Shown: piece by piece, positions 56,774-64,000 of the stretch
How the letters are laid out: each line of letters starts with the position of its first letter
Position numbering within the stretch: position 1 is the stretch's first letter
Source of the DNA: Flavobacterium anhuiense
GTDB taxonomy: Bacteria > Bacteroidota > Bacteroidia > Flavobacteriales > Flavobacteriaceae
Assembly: GCF_900101855.1 (NCBI RefSeq)
Contig: NZ_FMVC01000003.1
Location: forward strand, 684,228 to 748,227
Length of the DNA stretch: 64,000 nucleotides
Direction of reading: 5' to 3'
Program-made: the position numbers and the translations under genes
Notes under the pieces: model-generated
Database searches by the model: none
Told to the model about the DNA's origin: nothing
Seen by the model: the letters and a program-made list of their open reading frames with translations, nothing else

Positions 56774-59224
56774 TTAATAGAAATCTACATTAATCACAAC
56801 TTTTATAGCCCTGTATTGGGCCACAGCTTCAAAACTATTCAGCATTTTCTGAATAGTTTTTTTTGTGTTTCCTAAATGAAGATTTTGCGGAATCTTAATC
56901 AAAATAGTTCTAATATATTCGTTTCGAATTCTGCTTATAGCAGGCTCTTCTGGACCTAAAACCGGCATGCCTAAATTCTGGCTCAAAACCTGATACAGCC
57001 ACATTGCTCCCTCTTTCAGTTTGTCAAAATCTTTGTGTTTTAGTGTAAGTTTTATAATTCTGAAATAAGGTGGATATCTATAGATTTGCCTGTCATACAA
57101 TTGCTCTTTATACATACCTATATAATTATGGTTTGTAACCTGCTGAATTGTATTATGATTAGGATTATAAGTCTGAATGACAACCTTCCCTTGTTTTTCA
57201 GACCTTCCTGCTCTTCCCGCAACCTGAGTCATCATCTGGAAACTACGCTCAAAAGCCCTAAAATCGGGATGGTGAAGCATATTATCGGCGTTCATTATTC
57301 CAACCAAACCAACATTATCAAAATCAAGTCCTTTGGCTAGCATTTGTGTACCGACTAAAATATCAATTTCACGATTTTTAAATGTATCTATTATTTTTTC
57401 GAAACCGAACTTGCCTCGAGTAGTATCTTGATCCATCCTAGCTGTTTTAGCTTTTGGAAAAAGCGAAGACAATTCCTGTTCAATTTGCTCTGTCCCAAAT
57501 CCTTTTGTAGTCAAATCTATACTTGAACAGCTGTGGCAATTTGTAGGTTTTGCAATTGAATACCCGCAATAATGGCAACGAAGCTGATTTTTGTGTTTAT
57601 GATACGTCAGACTAACATCGCACTGCTGGCAATGCGGAACATGCCCACAAGTCAAACATTCAATTATAGGCGAGTATCCTCTCCTATTTTGAAATAAAAT
57701 AACTTGCTCACCCAATGACAATGATTCGGCAATTTCTTCAATTAAAAGATCACTAAAATGCCCTGTCATTCTTTTTCTGAAATGCTTGTCTTTGATATCA
57801 ACTAAAATTACTTCAGGCAAACGAACATTTTTATAACGTTCGGAAAGAGTTACCAATCCGTATTTGTCATTTTGAGTGTTAAAATAAGTTTCGATGCTAG
57901 GCGTTGCTGAGCCTAATAAAACTTTAGCTTTATGAAAATTAGCCAAAACTATAGCCGCATCTCTCGCATGATATCTGGGCGCAGGATCAGTCTGTTTGAA
58001 AGTCTGCTCATGCTCTTCGTCAACAATTAATAACCCTAAATCATTAAATGGCAAGAATAAAGCCGATCTCGCTCCTATTACAATTTGTGCTTTAGGCGAA
58101 TTCTCAAGCGTTTGCCTCCAAACCTCAACTCTTTCATTATTGCTGTATTTTGAATGAAAAACAGCTACTTTATCGCCAAAATGAAGACGCAACCTCGAAA
58201 CGAGTTGTGTGGTAAGTGCAATTTCTGGCAAGAGATACAAAACCTGTTTTCCTGTATGCAGATATTCTTCAATTAGCTTTATATAAATTTCGGTCTTCCC
58301 GCTCGAAGTTACACCATGCAGCAAGCAAACTTCTTTCTCTAAAAAGCTGTTTTTGATTTCAGAAAAAGCTTTTTCTTGCGCTTGGCTCAACTGCAATTCC
58401 TTTTCCGTTTTTTCTCCATCAAATGTAACACGGTCATGCTGCAAATAATATTCTTCAAATATTTCTTTTTCAATCAAAGATTTTACAGCTGCTGAGCCTG
58501 CATTTGAAATTTCAGTAAGCTTCTTTACTGTAATTGGCTTTTTTTCTGAGGCACTGATTTGAAAATAAGCCAAAACGATTTCTTTTTGTTTATTAGCATT
58601 TTTCAGCACCGTCAGCAATTCTTCCAAACCATTATCCGATTCATATTTAGAATGTAATTTTACATACCGAACCAATTTTGGCTTGTAGGTTTCTTTTATT
58701 TCTTCATCCAAAAAAATAATATCCTTCGCAATCAATTTCTGCAAAATTGGAAGTATATTCTTTTTGTTTAAAATCGAAACAATTTCCTGAACCTTCAGTG
58801 AACTCTGATGGTGTAAAGCTTCATAAATCAAAAACTCGTCGTCAGAAAGCTCGCTGTCGTTTACGATAACATCAGGTTTGTGCGAAATAATGGTTTCGCT
58901 TTCCAACAGTAATCCACTTGGAAATGCTCCGCGGTAAACATCGCCAATCCCGCACATATAATAATTTGCAACCCAAAGCCAGTGTTTAATCTGGATTTCG
59001 GTCGCAATTGGTTTTTCATCCAAAATCTGATGAATTTCTTTAGCCTCATACAATGTTGGCGCATTTTCATGAACATCCAAAACGAGTGCCGTATATATTT
59101 TACTTTTACCAAAAGGTACCGCAACCCGCATTCCTTTTTTTATAAAATGGAATTCAGCCTCAGAAACACGATATGTAAAGGTTTTTGCTAAGGAAAGTGG
59201 TAAAATAACTTCGATAAAAAACAT
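56774..59224 (-). CDS. priA: primosomal protein N' (replication restart helicase)
   Basis: PriA is a 3'-5' helicase that reloads the replisome at stalled forks. The 816-residue protein has the N-terminal DNA-binding domain, Walker A GVTSSGKTE near residues 302-310, the DEEH box in LLIVDEEHEQTFK, and the two-zinc cysteine cluster (CLTC, CQQC, CHYC, CHSC) near residues 525-565. It starts 23 bases before the metallo-beta-lactamase stop in the same leftward run. A TAACTTTG box (59250-59243) could provide its own promoter. Confidence 0.96.
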   Translation of the reverse strand: MFFIEVILPLSLAKTFTYRVSEAEFHFIKKGMRVAVPFGKSKIYTALVLDVHENAPTLYEAKEIHQILDEKPIATEIQIKHWLWVANYYMCGIGDVYRGAFPSGLLLESETIISHKPDVIVNDSELSDDEFLIYEALHHQSSLKVQEIVSILNKKNILPILQKLIAKDIIFLDEEIKETYKPKLVRYVKLHSKYESDNGLEELLTVLKNANKQKEIVLAYFQISASEKKPITVKKLTEISNAGSAAVKSLIEKEIFEEYYLQHDRVTFDGEKTEKELQLSQAQEKAFSEIKNSFLEKEVCLLHGVTSSGKTEIYIKLIEEYLHTGKQVLYLLPEIALTTQLVSRLRLHFGDKVAVFHSKYSNNERVEVWRQTLENSPKAQIVIGARSALFLPFNDLGLLIVDEEHEQTFKQTDPAPRYHARDAAIVLANFHKAKVLLGSATPSIETYFNTQNDKYGLVTLSERYKNVRLPEVILVDIKDKHFRKRMTGHFSDLLIEEIAESLSLGEQVILFQNRRGYSPIIECLTCGHVPHCQQCDVSLTYHKHKNQLRCHYCGYSIAKPTNCHSCSSIDLTTKGFGTEQIEQELSSLFPKAKTARMDQDTTRGKFGFEKIIDTFKNREIDILVGTQMLAKGLDFDNVGLVGIMNADNMLHHPDFRAFERSFQMMTQVAGRAGRSEKQGKVVIQTYNPNHNTIQQVTNHNYIGMYKEQLYDRQIYRYPPYFRIIKLTLKHKDFDKLKEGAMWLYQVLSQNLGMPVLGPEEPAISRIRNEYIRTILIKIPQNLHLGNTKKTIQKMLNSFEAVAQYRAIKVVINVDFY
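56831..56864 (+). terminator. rightward terminator embedded in the 3' end of priA
   Basis: AAAACTATTCAG (56831-56842) pairs perfectly with CTGAATAGTTTT (56849-56860) around a 6-base loop, and the plus strand continues with TTTT. The hairpin lies 65 bases after the LytTR stop and within the last 91 bases of the convergent priA gene. Confidence 0.7.
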
Positions 59225-59247
59225 GTACTATAGATATGAATGCAAAG

Positions 59248-59994
59248 TTACTTTTTTTCGGTAGAATTTTGAGCTAAATACTCCTTAACCAATTTTAAAG
59301 TATGATCTATTGATTTATTGGTTGTTCCGCCATCATGTCCCGGAATAACATACTTTGGATTTTTAAACTTTAATTGAACTTTCTTGATTGATTTCTCCCA
59401 TTCTTTGACATCAGCATCTCCTAAATAGCCTAAATCTTTCGCTTCTTCACTTTTTATAAAACATCCGCCATAAAGAATTTTATCTTTTCCAAACCACGCT
59501 ACGATATTATCTGGCGCATGTCCTTTTCCTGGATAATAGACTTCAAACTTATATTGCCCGACAGTAAAAGTAGTATCATTTGGAATTACAAACTCCGCTC
59601 TTGGTTCGTTTTTCTCCTTCAGAATGTCATCCGTCAATTTAATTGAGTATGTTTTAATTACTTTTTTTCGGTAAAAATCAAATCCGCCTGCACGATCCTC
59701 ATGTGAGTGCGTACCAAAAAGCATCACAACTTCTTTATTGTGTTTTGCTTTTATACTATCCAGCAAAGGCTGAAACTGCGTTTTATCCCAAGGCGCATCA
59801 AAAAGCACAACTCCTTTATCTGTAACCACATACATGGCATTGGCAGAAATAAGAGTTCCGTCGTAATCATGAAACGTTTTATAAACATAAAAGTCACCTG
59901 TTAGATGACTTATTGGTAATGGCGAATTCTTAGATTGTCCAAAATTATTTGAAACTGCGACTAAGAATAAAATTATCGAAGTTAATTTTCGCAT
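59248..59994 (-). CDS. subclass B1 metallo-beta-lactamase, JOHN/IND-like
   Basis: This 248-residue periplasmic enzyme should hydrolyse beta-lactams including carbapenems. All B1 zinc ligands are present: H96, H98 and D100 in THSHEDR, H159 in GKGHAPDN, C178 in GGCFIKS and H220 in IPGHDGG, plus lysine K181 three residues after the cysteine. A signal peptide covers residues of about 1-20 (cleavage after NNFGQ). Size and motifs agree with the chromosomal JOHN-1 type of F. johnsoniae. It is embedded between DUF2147 and priA with gaps of 10 and 23 bases, so it looks like a resident gene, not an acquired cassette. Confidence 0.92.
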   Translation of the reverse strand: MRKLTSIILFLVAVSNNFGQSKNSPLPISHLTGDFYVYKTFHDYDGTLISANAMYVVTDKGVVLFDAPWDKTQFQPLLDSIKAKHNKEVVMLFGTHSHEDRAGGFDFYRKKVIKTYSIKLTDDILKEKNEPRAEFVIPNDTTFTVGQYKFEVYYPGKGHAPDNIVAWFGKDKILYGGCFIKSEEAKDLGYLGDADVKEWEKSIKKVQLKFKNPKYVIPGHDGGTTNKSIDHTLKLVKEYLAQNSTEKK

Positions 59995-60004
59995 TAGATT
60001 TTAA

Positions 60005-60433
60005 TTAGCTTTTTACTCTAGTCCAATATTGTGTTCTACCCATTAAAGAAATCCCAACATAACCTCGTAGTTTCAATTTATCGGCAGATTCTAAAGTAAC
60101 ATAACATTTGTATTTTTTACCGCTTGTAGGATCCAAAATTGTCCCTCCGTTATATTCAGAACCATCCTTTTTAAGTCCGTTTATAATAACCATTCCTAAA
60201 ATGGGTTTGTTTTTTTCGGCACCATCACATTTTACACAAACATCTTTTTTGTGGCCTTCACGAAGTATATCCACTACCTTGCCATATATTTTTCCTGATT
60301 TCTCGTAAATCTCAACAATCGATTTTGCTTCGCCAGTTTCATCGTCAATTGTCTTCCATTTTCCAATTACACTTTGACTTTGCATGGTTAGGGCAAAGAA
60401 GAACATTCCGATAGTTAGCACCAAATTTTTCAT
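60005..60433 (-). CDS. DUF2147 family exported protein
   Basis: The 142-residue protein has a signal peptide (MKNLVLTIGMFFFALTMQSQ) and the DUF2147 pattern: VIGKWKTIDDETGEAKSIVE near residues 22-41, GKVVDILREGHKKDVCVKC near 51-69, and GYVGISLMGRTQYWTRV at the C-terminus. The CVKC motif near 66-69 may form a disulfide or bind a metal. The family is lipocalin-like and of unknown role. It lies 1 base after the BrkB gene and 10 bases before the metallo-beta-lactamase gene. Confidence 0.88.
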   Translation of the reverse strand: MKNLVLTIGMFFFALTMQSQSVIGKWKTIDDETGEAKSIVEIYEKSGKIYGKVVDILREGHKKDVCVKCDGAEKNKPILGMVIINGLKKDGSEYNGGTILDPTSGKKYKCYVTLESADKLKLRGYVGISLMGRTQYWTRVKS

Positions 60434-60434
60434 A

Positions 60435-61358
60435 TTATTTTTCTTTTTTTTGTTTTAATTTTCTGATAGAAGCATTCAATTCGAACCCTAAAAGCAGAAT
60501 CATACAGTTTATCCAAATATAAAACATTAGAATTAATAATGTCCCAATTGAACCATAAAGTTCGTTGTATTTTGAAAATTTTATAACCCAAATCCCAAAA
60601 AAGAATGAAGATATAACAATTAAGACCGTCGTAAAAACAGAACCAATACTAATAAAAGGCACTTTATTATACTGCTTTGTTCCATAACGCAATAATATTG
60701 AAGATGTTATCAAAATCATTAAAATCACGAATAAATATCGTCCTAAAATAATCAGCGGAATACGATCACTCAGTACATCTTGAATAATGGTTTTTTGAAT
60801 GAAAACCTCAAAAACTACAATTGTAGCTACTGTCACAAACAGAATAACCGTCATTACAAGAGAAATCGCTAAGGCAACGAGATACTGCTTAAAAAATCCG
60901 CGTTTATCAAAAACGTGTTTTGAAGATTCAAAACCACTCAAAATCCCATTAATTCCATTTGCCATCAAAAAAATCGAAAGCAAAAATCCAGACGATAATA
61001 ATCCCGAGTGACTATTGTTTAAGATATCGCTGATAATTTTACTAATTGCATCAAATGTATTTGGAGGTACACTCTGCTGCACAAACTGTAGAAAATCTTC
61101 CTGAAAATTATCTATCGGAATAAACGGAATTAAGTTTAAAATAAATAAAGCAAAAGGAAATAATGCCATGAAAAAGCTAAAAGAAACAGCACTTGCATGA
61201 TATGAAAAAGCCCCTTCAAGAATTCCCAAAGAGTACATTTCGAGCAAATCATACAAAGAAAATCCCTCTAACCAAGGGAATTTTATTCTTTTAAAAAGTC
61301 GGGCCAGATTGCGTATTACAGGCAGCTTCTCAATCCGATCTTCTATCTCTTTCGACAT
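60435..61358 (-). CDS. YihY/BrkB-family inner-membrane protein
   Basis: The 307-residue protein has six hydrophobic helices and the family motif AFSYHASAVSFSFFMALFPF near residues 51-70. The loop after the fifth helix and the final helix (IGTLLILMFYIWINCMILLLG near 269-289) are also typical. Earlier annotation as ribonuclease BN was mistaken; the true role is unknown, possibly transport. It is the first gene of the leftward run BrkB, DUF2147, metallo-beta-lactamase, priA. Confidence 0.92.
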   Translation of the reverse strand: MSKEIEDRIEKLPVIRNLARLFKRIKFPWLEGFSLYDLLEMYSLGILEGAFSYHASAVSFSFFMALFPFALFILNLIPFIPIDNFQEDFLQFVQQSVPPNTFDAISKIISDILNNSHSGLLSSGFLLSIFLMANGINGILSGFESSKHVFDKRGFFKQYLVALAISLVMTVILFVTVATIVVFEVFIQKTIIQDVLSDRIPLIILGRYLFVILMILITSSILLRYGTKQYNKVPFISIGSVFTTVLIVISSFFFGIWVIKFSKYNELYGSIGTLLILMFYIWINCMILLLGFELNASIRKLKQKKEK

Positions 61359-61371
61359 ATTATATAGATTT

Positions 61372-61403
61372 TTAGACTTCTTAGATGTTAGACTTCTTAG
61401 ATT
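61372..61403. repeat. two tandem copies of a 16-base phrase
   Basis: TTAGACTTCTTAGATG (61372-61387) is followed by the same 15 bases (61388-61402) upstream of the BrkB gene. Similar phrases (ctaagg...) occur near 3322. Confidence 0.6.
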
Positions 61404-61430
61404 TTAAAACGGATAATTACAATCAAAATT

Positions 61431-62288
61431 TTAAAAAGCTTTTAGGCTCAAATCCATATTATAGACAGAATGCGTTAAAGCACCTGACGAAATATAATTC
61501 ACACCGCATAAAGCATATTCGCGAACTGTTTTTTCACTGATATTTCCAGAAGATTCTGTCTGGCATTTTGAACCAATCAAATTGACTGCCGTTTTTGTAT
61601 CTTCATAGTTAAAGTTATCTATCAGAATTCTATGAACTCCATCGCTCAATAAAATTTCTCTGATTTCATCCAAATCACGAGCTTCAACAATAATTTTCAA
61701 GTCAAGATTATTCTCTTTCAAATATTCTTTAGTTTTTGCAATAGCGCGTGTAATTCCGCCAGCAAAATCAATATGATTGTCTTTCAGCATGATCATGTCA
61801 TATAACGCATATCGATGATTCTCGCCTCCGCCAATTTTTACAGCCCATTTTTCTGCCACTCTAAAATTTGGAGTTGTTTTACGCGTATCCAAAATCTTTG
61901 CATTTGTTCCTTCCAAAAGCTGCATTAAATGGTTTGTTTTTGTAGCAATCGCTGACATTCTTTGCATGGTATTCAAAACCACTCTTTCGGCTTTTAAAAT
62001 AGATTGCGAGCTTCCAGAAACTTCAAAAACGACCTCACCATATTCTACACGCGTACCGTCTTCAATAAATGTTTTTACTTTAAGTTTCGGATCTACATAT
62101 TCGAATATCATTTTGGCAAGTTCAACACCAGCAATAATTCCCTGATCTTTTACCAATAGCTTTGCCTGACCATGAGCTGTATCAGGAATACACGCAAGCG
62201 AACTATAATCGCCCGGTCCGACATCTTCTCTTATGGCATTTTCTATTAAGAGTTTTAATTCTGCTTGAAATTGAACTTTGCTTATCAT
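61431..62288 (-). CDS. nadC: nicotinate-nucleotide diphosphorylase (carboxylating)
   Basis: NadC (quinolinate phosphoribosyltransferase) makes nicotinate mononucleotide from quinolinate in NAD synthesis. The 285-residue protein shows DVGPGDYSSLACIP near residues 21-34, LDTRKTTPNFRVAEKWAVKIGG near 133-154 (phosphate and quinolinate contacts), NHRYALYDMIMLKDNH near 157-172 and ESSGNISEKTVREYA near 243-257. Length is normal. No clear promoter was found in the 206-base gap shared with the divergent alkylation-repair gene. Confidence 0.96.
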   Translation of the reverse strand: MISKVQFQAELKLLIENAIREDVGPGDYSSLACIPDTAHGQAKLLVKDQGIIAGVELAKMIFEYVDPKLKVKTFIEDGTRVEYGEVVFEVSGSSQSILKAERVVLNTMQRMSAIATKTNHLMQLLEGTNAKILDTRKTTPNFRVAEKWAVKIGGGENHRYALYDMIMLKDNHIDFAGGITRAIAKTKEYLKENNLDLKIIVEARDLDEIREILLSDGVHRILIDNFNYEDTKTAVNLIGSKCQTESSGNISEKTVREYALCGVNYISSGALTHSVYNMDLSLKAF

Positions 62289-62465
62289 TTTTCTGTTTTT
62301 AATAATAATGCTAAATTAGGATATATTTTATGGATTTGAAAATTCCAATAACATGAAAAATTATGCAAAACATTAAATATCTCTTTTTTTAACCCTTAAG
62401 ATATTCTGAAAAATAAAGTTACAATTCTTAACAACACTTAATCTCTTAATAAGCGTTCAATTAAA

Positions 62466-62473
62466 TATCTTTG
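62466..62473 (+). promoter_or_regulatory. -7 promoter element of the DNA alkylation repair gene
   Basis: TATCTTTG matches TAnnTTTG and lies 21 bases before the ATG at 62495. No TTG at the expected distance was seen. Confidence 0.5.
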
Positions 62474-62494
62474 AAGTTCAATCAAACAAAAATC

Positions 62495-63595
62495 ATGGGT
62501 TTAATTAAAGACATTTACTCCGTTACTTTTTACGAAAAATTTACTCAGGCTGTTGCCGAAGTGTATCCAGCATTCAATAAACAAAAATTTATTGAAGCGA
62601 TTTATGAAGGCGATTTTGCTCAAAAGGAATGGAAAGAAAGAATGAAACATACAACAGTAGTGTTACATCAATTTATGCCTCAAAATTTTCCCGAAGCTGT
62701 TTCATTGATTGATAAAATCATAGAAAGTTTAAAGAAAAATAGTTTTAAAGAAGGAAATCTGGCTTTCGTCTTCTTTGCCGATTATATTGAGATGTACGGT
62801 TTAGACGATTTTGAAACTTCGAAAAAAGCTTTTGTTTCTGTAACCCAATTTATAAGCTGTGAATTTGCCGTTCGTCCTTTCATTTTAAAATATAAAGAGA
62901 AAATGATTGACGAAATGATAAAATGGTCATTGCATAAAAATCATCACGTACGCCGTTTAGCAAGCGAAGGTTCTCGCCCGAGATTACCATGGGCAATGGC
63001 AATTCCGTTTCTAAAGAAAGATCCTTCTTCTATTCTGCCGATTTTGGAAAATTTAAAAAATGATCCTTCTGAATATGTCCGTAGAAGCGTAGCCAATAAT
63101 TTAAACGATATTGCTAAAGATAATCCGCAGATTGTGCTCGGAATTGCTTCGAAATGGAAAGGCTACAGCAAAGAAACTGACGGAATTATTAAACATGGCT
63201 CGCGAACTTTACTAAAACAAGGTCATCCTGAAATTTTAAGCCATTATGGTTTAGAAAGCACTAATATTGAACTTTCTTCTTTCGAAATCAAAACTCCTGT
63301 TGTAAAAATTGGTGATTATCTTCGGTTTCAATTTCATTTAAATAATAAAAACGAAGAGCCAAAAACGGTTCGTTTAGAATATGCCGTTCATTATAAAAAA
63401 GCAAAAGGACATTTAGCAAAAAAAGTGTTTAAAATCAGTGAAAAGATTTATCATCCGAATCAATTAACCAAAATTGAAAGAAACCAATCTTTTAAGTTAA
63501 TCACAACTAGAGTTTTTCATACTGGAGCGCATCAATTGTCGATTATTATTAATGGAAAAGAGAGCGAAGTTTTGGAGTTTGAGCTGGTGGATTAA
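62495..63595 (+). CDS. DNA alkylation repair protein, AlkC/AlkD-like HEAT family
   Basis: The 366-residue protein is made of HEAT-like helix pairs, for example WSLHKNHHVRRLASEGSRPR near residues 147-166 and PILENLKNDPSEYVRRSVAN near 182-201, as in the AlkC and AlkD glycosylases that remove positively charged alkylated bases such as 3-methyladenine. The C-terminal 110 residues form a beta-rich domain (FKLITTRVFHTGAHQLSI near 333-350), which resembles the Ig-like extra domain of AlkC-type enzymes. The ATG at 62495 is preferred over an upstream TTG. Confidence 0.85.
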   Translation: MGLIKDIYSVTFYEKFTQAVAEVYPAFNKQKFIEAIYEGDFAQKEWKERMKHTTVVLHQFMPQNFPEAVSLIDKIIESLKKNSFKEGNLAFVFFADYIEMYGLDDFETSKKAFVSVTQFISCEFAVRPFILKYKEKMIDEMIKWSLHKNHHVRRLASEGSRPRLPWAMAIPFLKKDPSSILPILENLKNDPSEYVRRSVANNLNDIAKDNPQIVLGIASKWKGYSKETDGIIKHGSRTLLKQGHPEILSHYGLESTNIELSSFEIKTPVVKIGDYLRFQFHLNNKNEEPKTVRLEYAVHYKKAKGHLAKKVFKISEKIYHPNQLTKIERNQSFKLITTRVFHTGAHQLSIIINGKESEVLEFELVD

Positions 63596-63658
63596 AAATC
63601 TAAATTTTACAAATTATAACGATTTAACCGTCTAATTTGTCATTTCTGTAAAAGTTAC

Positions 63659-64000
63659 TTATTTCGGTAACGGATTTATCATTTCGATTGGCTTTTTTCC
63701 ATCAATTCCCTGATGCGGTCTTTCATGATTGTAATAATATAAATATTGCAGCAATTCCTCTTTTAACTCTTCTTGAGAATCAAAATCAGTATCTCGCAAT
63801 AAATCCTCTTCCAGAGTTCTCCAAAACCTCTCCACCTTGCCGTTTGTCTGTGGGCGGTAAGGTCTGGTGTATCTGTGTACGATCCCGAGCTCCATCAGCA
63901 TTCTTTCGAAAGGATGCTGATTTTTTACCTTGCTGGTTTTAATTCCAAATTCAGCTCCATTATCAGATAATATCTCTTCAAATTTTATTTCATAATGGCT
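63659..64000 (-). CDS. IS481-like transposase, partial at the window edge
   Basis: The frame is open through base 64000, so the N-terminal part is outside the window; 113 residues are visible. The DDE integrase core shows SDNGAEFG (second catalytic aspartate) near 63950, then TRPYRPQTNGKVERFWRTL with the catalytic glutamate, and the C-terminal YYYNHERPHQGIDGKKP. This set is typical of IS481 and related rve transposases. The left end of the element may be near 63638 (TGT...), about 20 bases past the stop, but no inverted repeat could be confirmed with only one end present. Confidence 0.85.
   Translation of the reverse strand, partial: SHYEIKFEEILSDNGAEFGIKTSKVKNQHPFERMLMELGIVHRYTRPYRPQTNGKVERFWRTLEEDLLRDTDFDSQEELKEELLQYLYYYNHERPHQGIDGKKPIEMINPLPK

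Noticed and set aside
63688..63942. 84-codon rightward frame at the right edge
   Set aside because: Antisense to the transposase frame, which has clear catalytic motifs.

Overview
The window is a chromosomal segment of a flavobacterium, most likely a Flavobacterium close to F. johnsoniae. Evidence: AT-rich DNA; promoters of the Bacteroidota type (TTG, 17-23 bases, TAnnTTTG) instead of -35/-10 boxes; almost no Shine-Dalgarno sequences; a type IX secretion cluster (giant type B-sorted protein, PorP/SprF, OmpA); a Bacteroidota-type omega subunit; and a JOHN/IND-like B1 metallo-beta-lactamase. No tRNA, rRNA, CRISPR array or prophage was seen. The only mobile element is an IS481-like transposase cut by the right edge.

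Layout. 1-3.3 kb: leftward arginine genes (GNAT, argG, argC) behind a canonical promoter and a leader that folds, on paper, into a closed multi-branch structure. 3.4-19.2 kb: housekeeping and envelope genes (M1 peptidase, epimerase, smpB, XRE-Fic protein, pcm, 3-hydroxyacyl-CoA dehydrogenase, YggS, DEDDh/GIY-YIG nuclease, K+ channel, miaA, acyl-ACP thioesterase). 19.3-22.3 kb: a leftward rtcB-prfH-TPR operon, of the type linked to rescue and repair of damaged ribosomes, preceded by a tiny self-contained transcription unit with a 27-codon ORF. 22.4-26.4 kb: RprXY-like two-component pair, coaE and a glycosyltransferase. 26.5-34.8 kb: a long leftward run (DUF6913, dapA, bamD, omega, coaBC, DUF4835, recN, TPR, fabV). 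34.9-39.4 kb: a UshA-type nucleotidase split over two exported proteins, a membrane protein and ligA. 39.6-53 kb: a 3467-residue adhesin-like protein with ten almost identical 80-residue modules, followed by porP/sprF and ompA; about 1.1 kb of mostly non-coding DNA lies upstream. 54.1-55.9 kb: DUF6495 and rpsF-rpsR-rplI. 56-62.3 kb: LytTR regulator, then a leftward run BrkB, DUF2147, metallo-beta-lactamase, priA, with nadC upstream. 62.5-64 kb: DNA alkylation repair protein and the partial IS.

How the genes work together. Three themes recur: translation and its quality control (smpB, prfH-rtcB, pcm, miaA, S6/S18/L9), envelope and surface assembly (bamD, type IX cluster, M1 peptidase, split nucleotidase) and cofactor, amino-acid and fatty-acid synthesis (arg genes, dapA, coaE/coaBC, nadC, fabV, thioesterase). 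The best candidates for something new are the arginine-operon leader RNA, the 27-codon mini-gene and the TPR protein as a possible third member of the rtcB-prfH system. All structures were derived by eye from complementary segments; no folding or database search was run.
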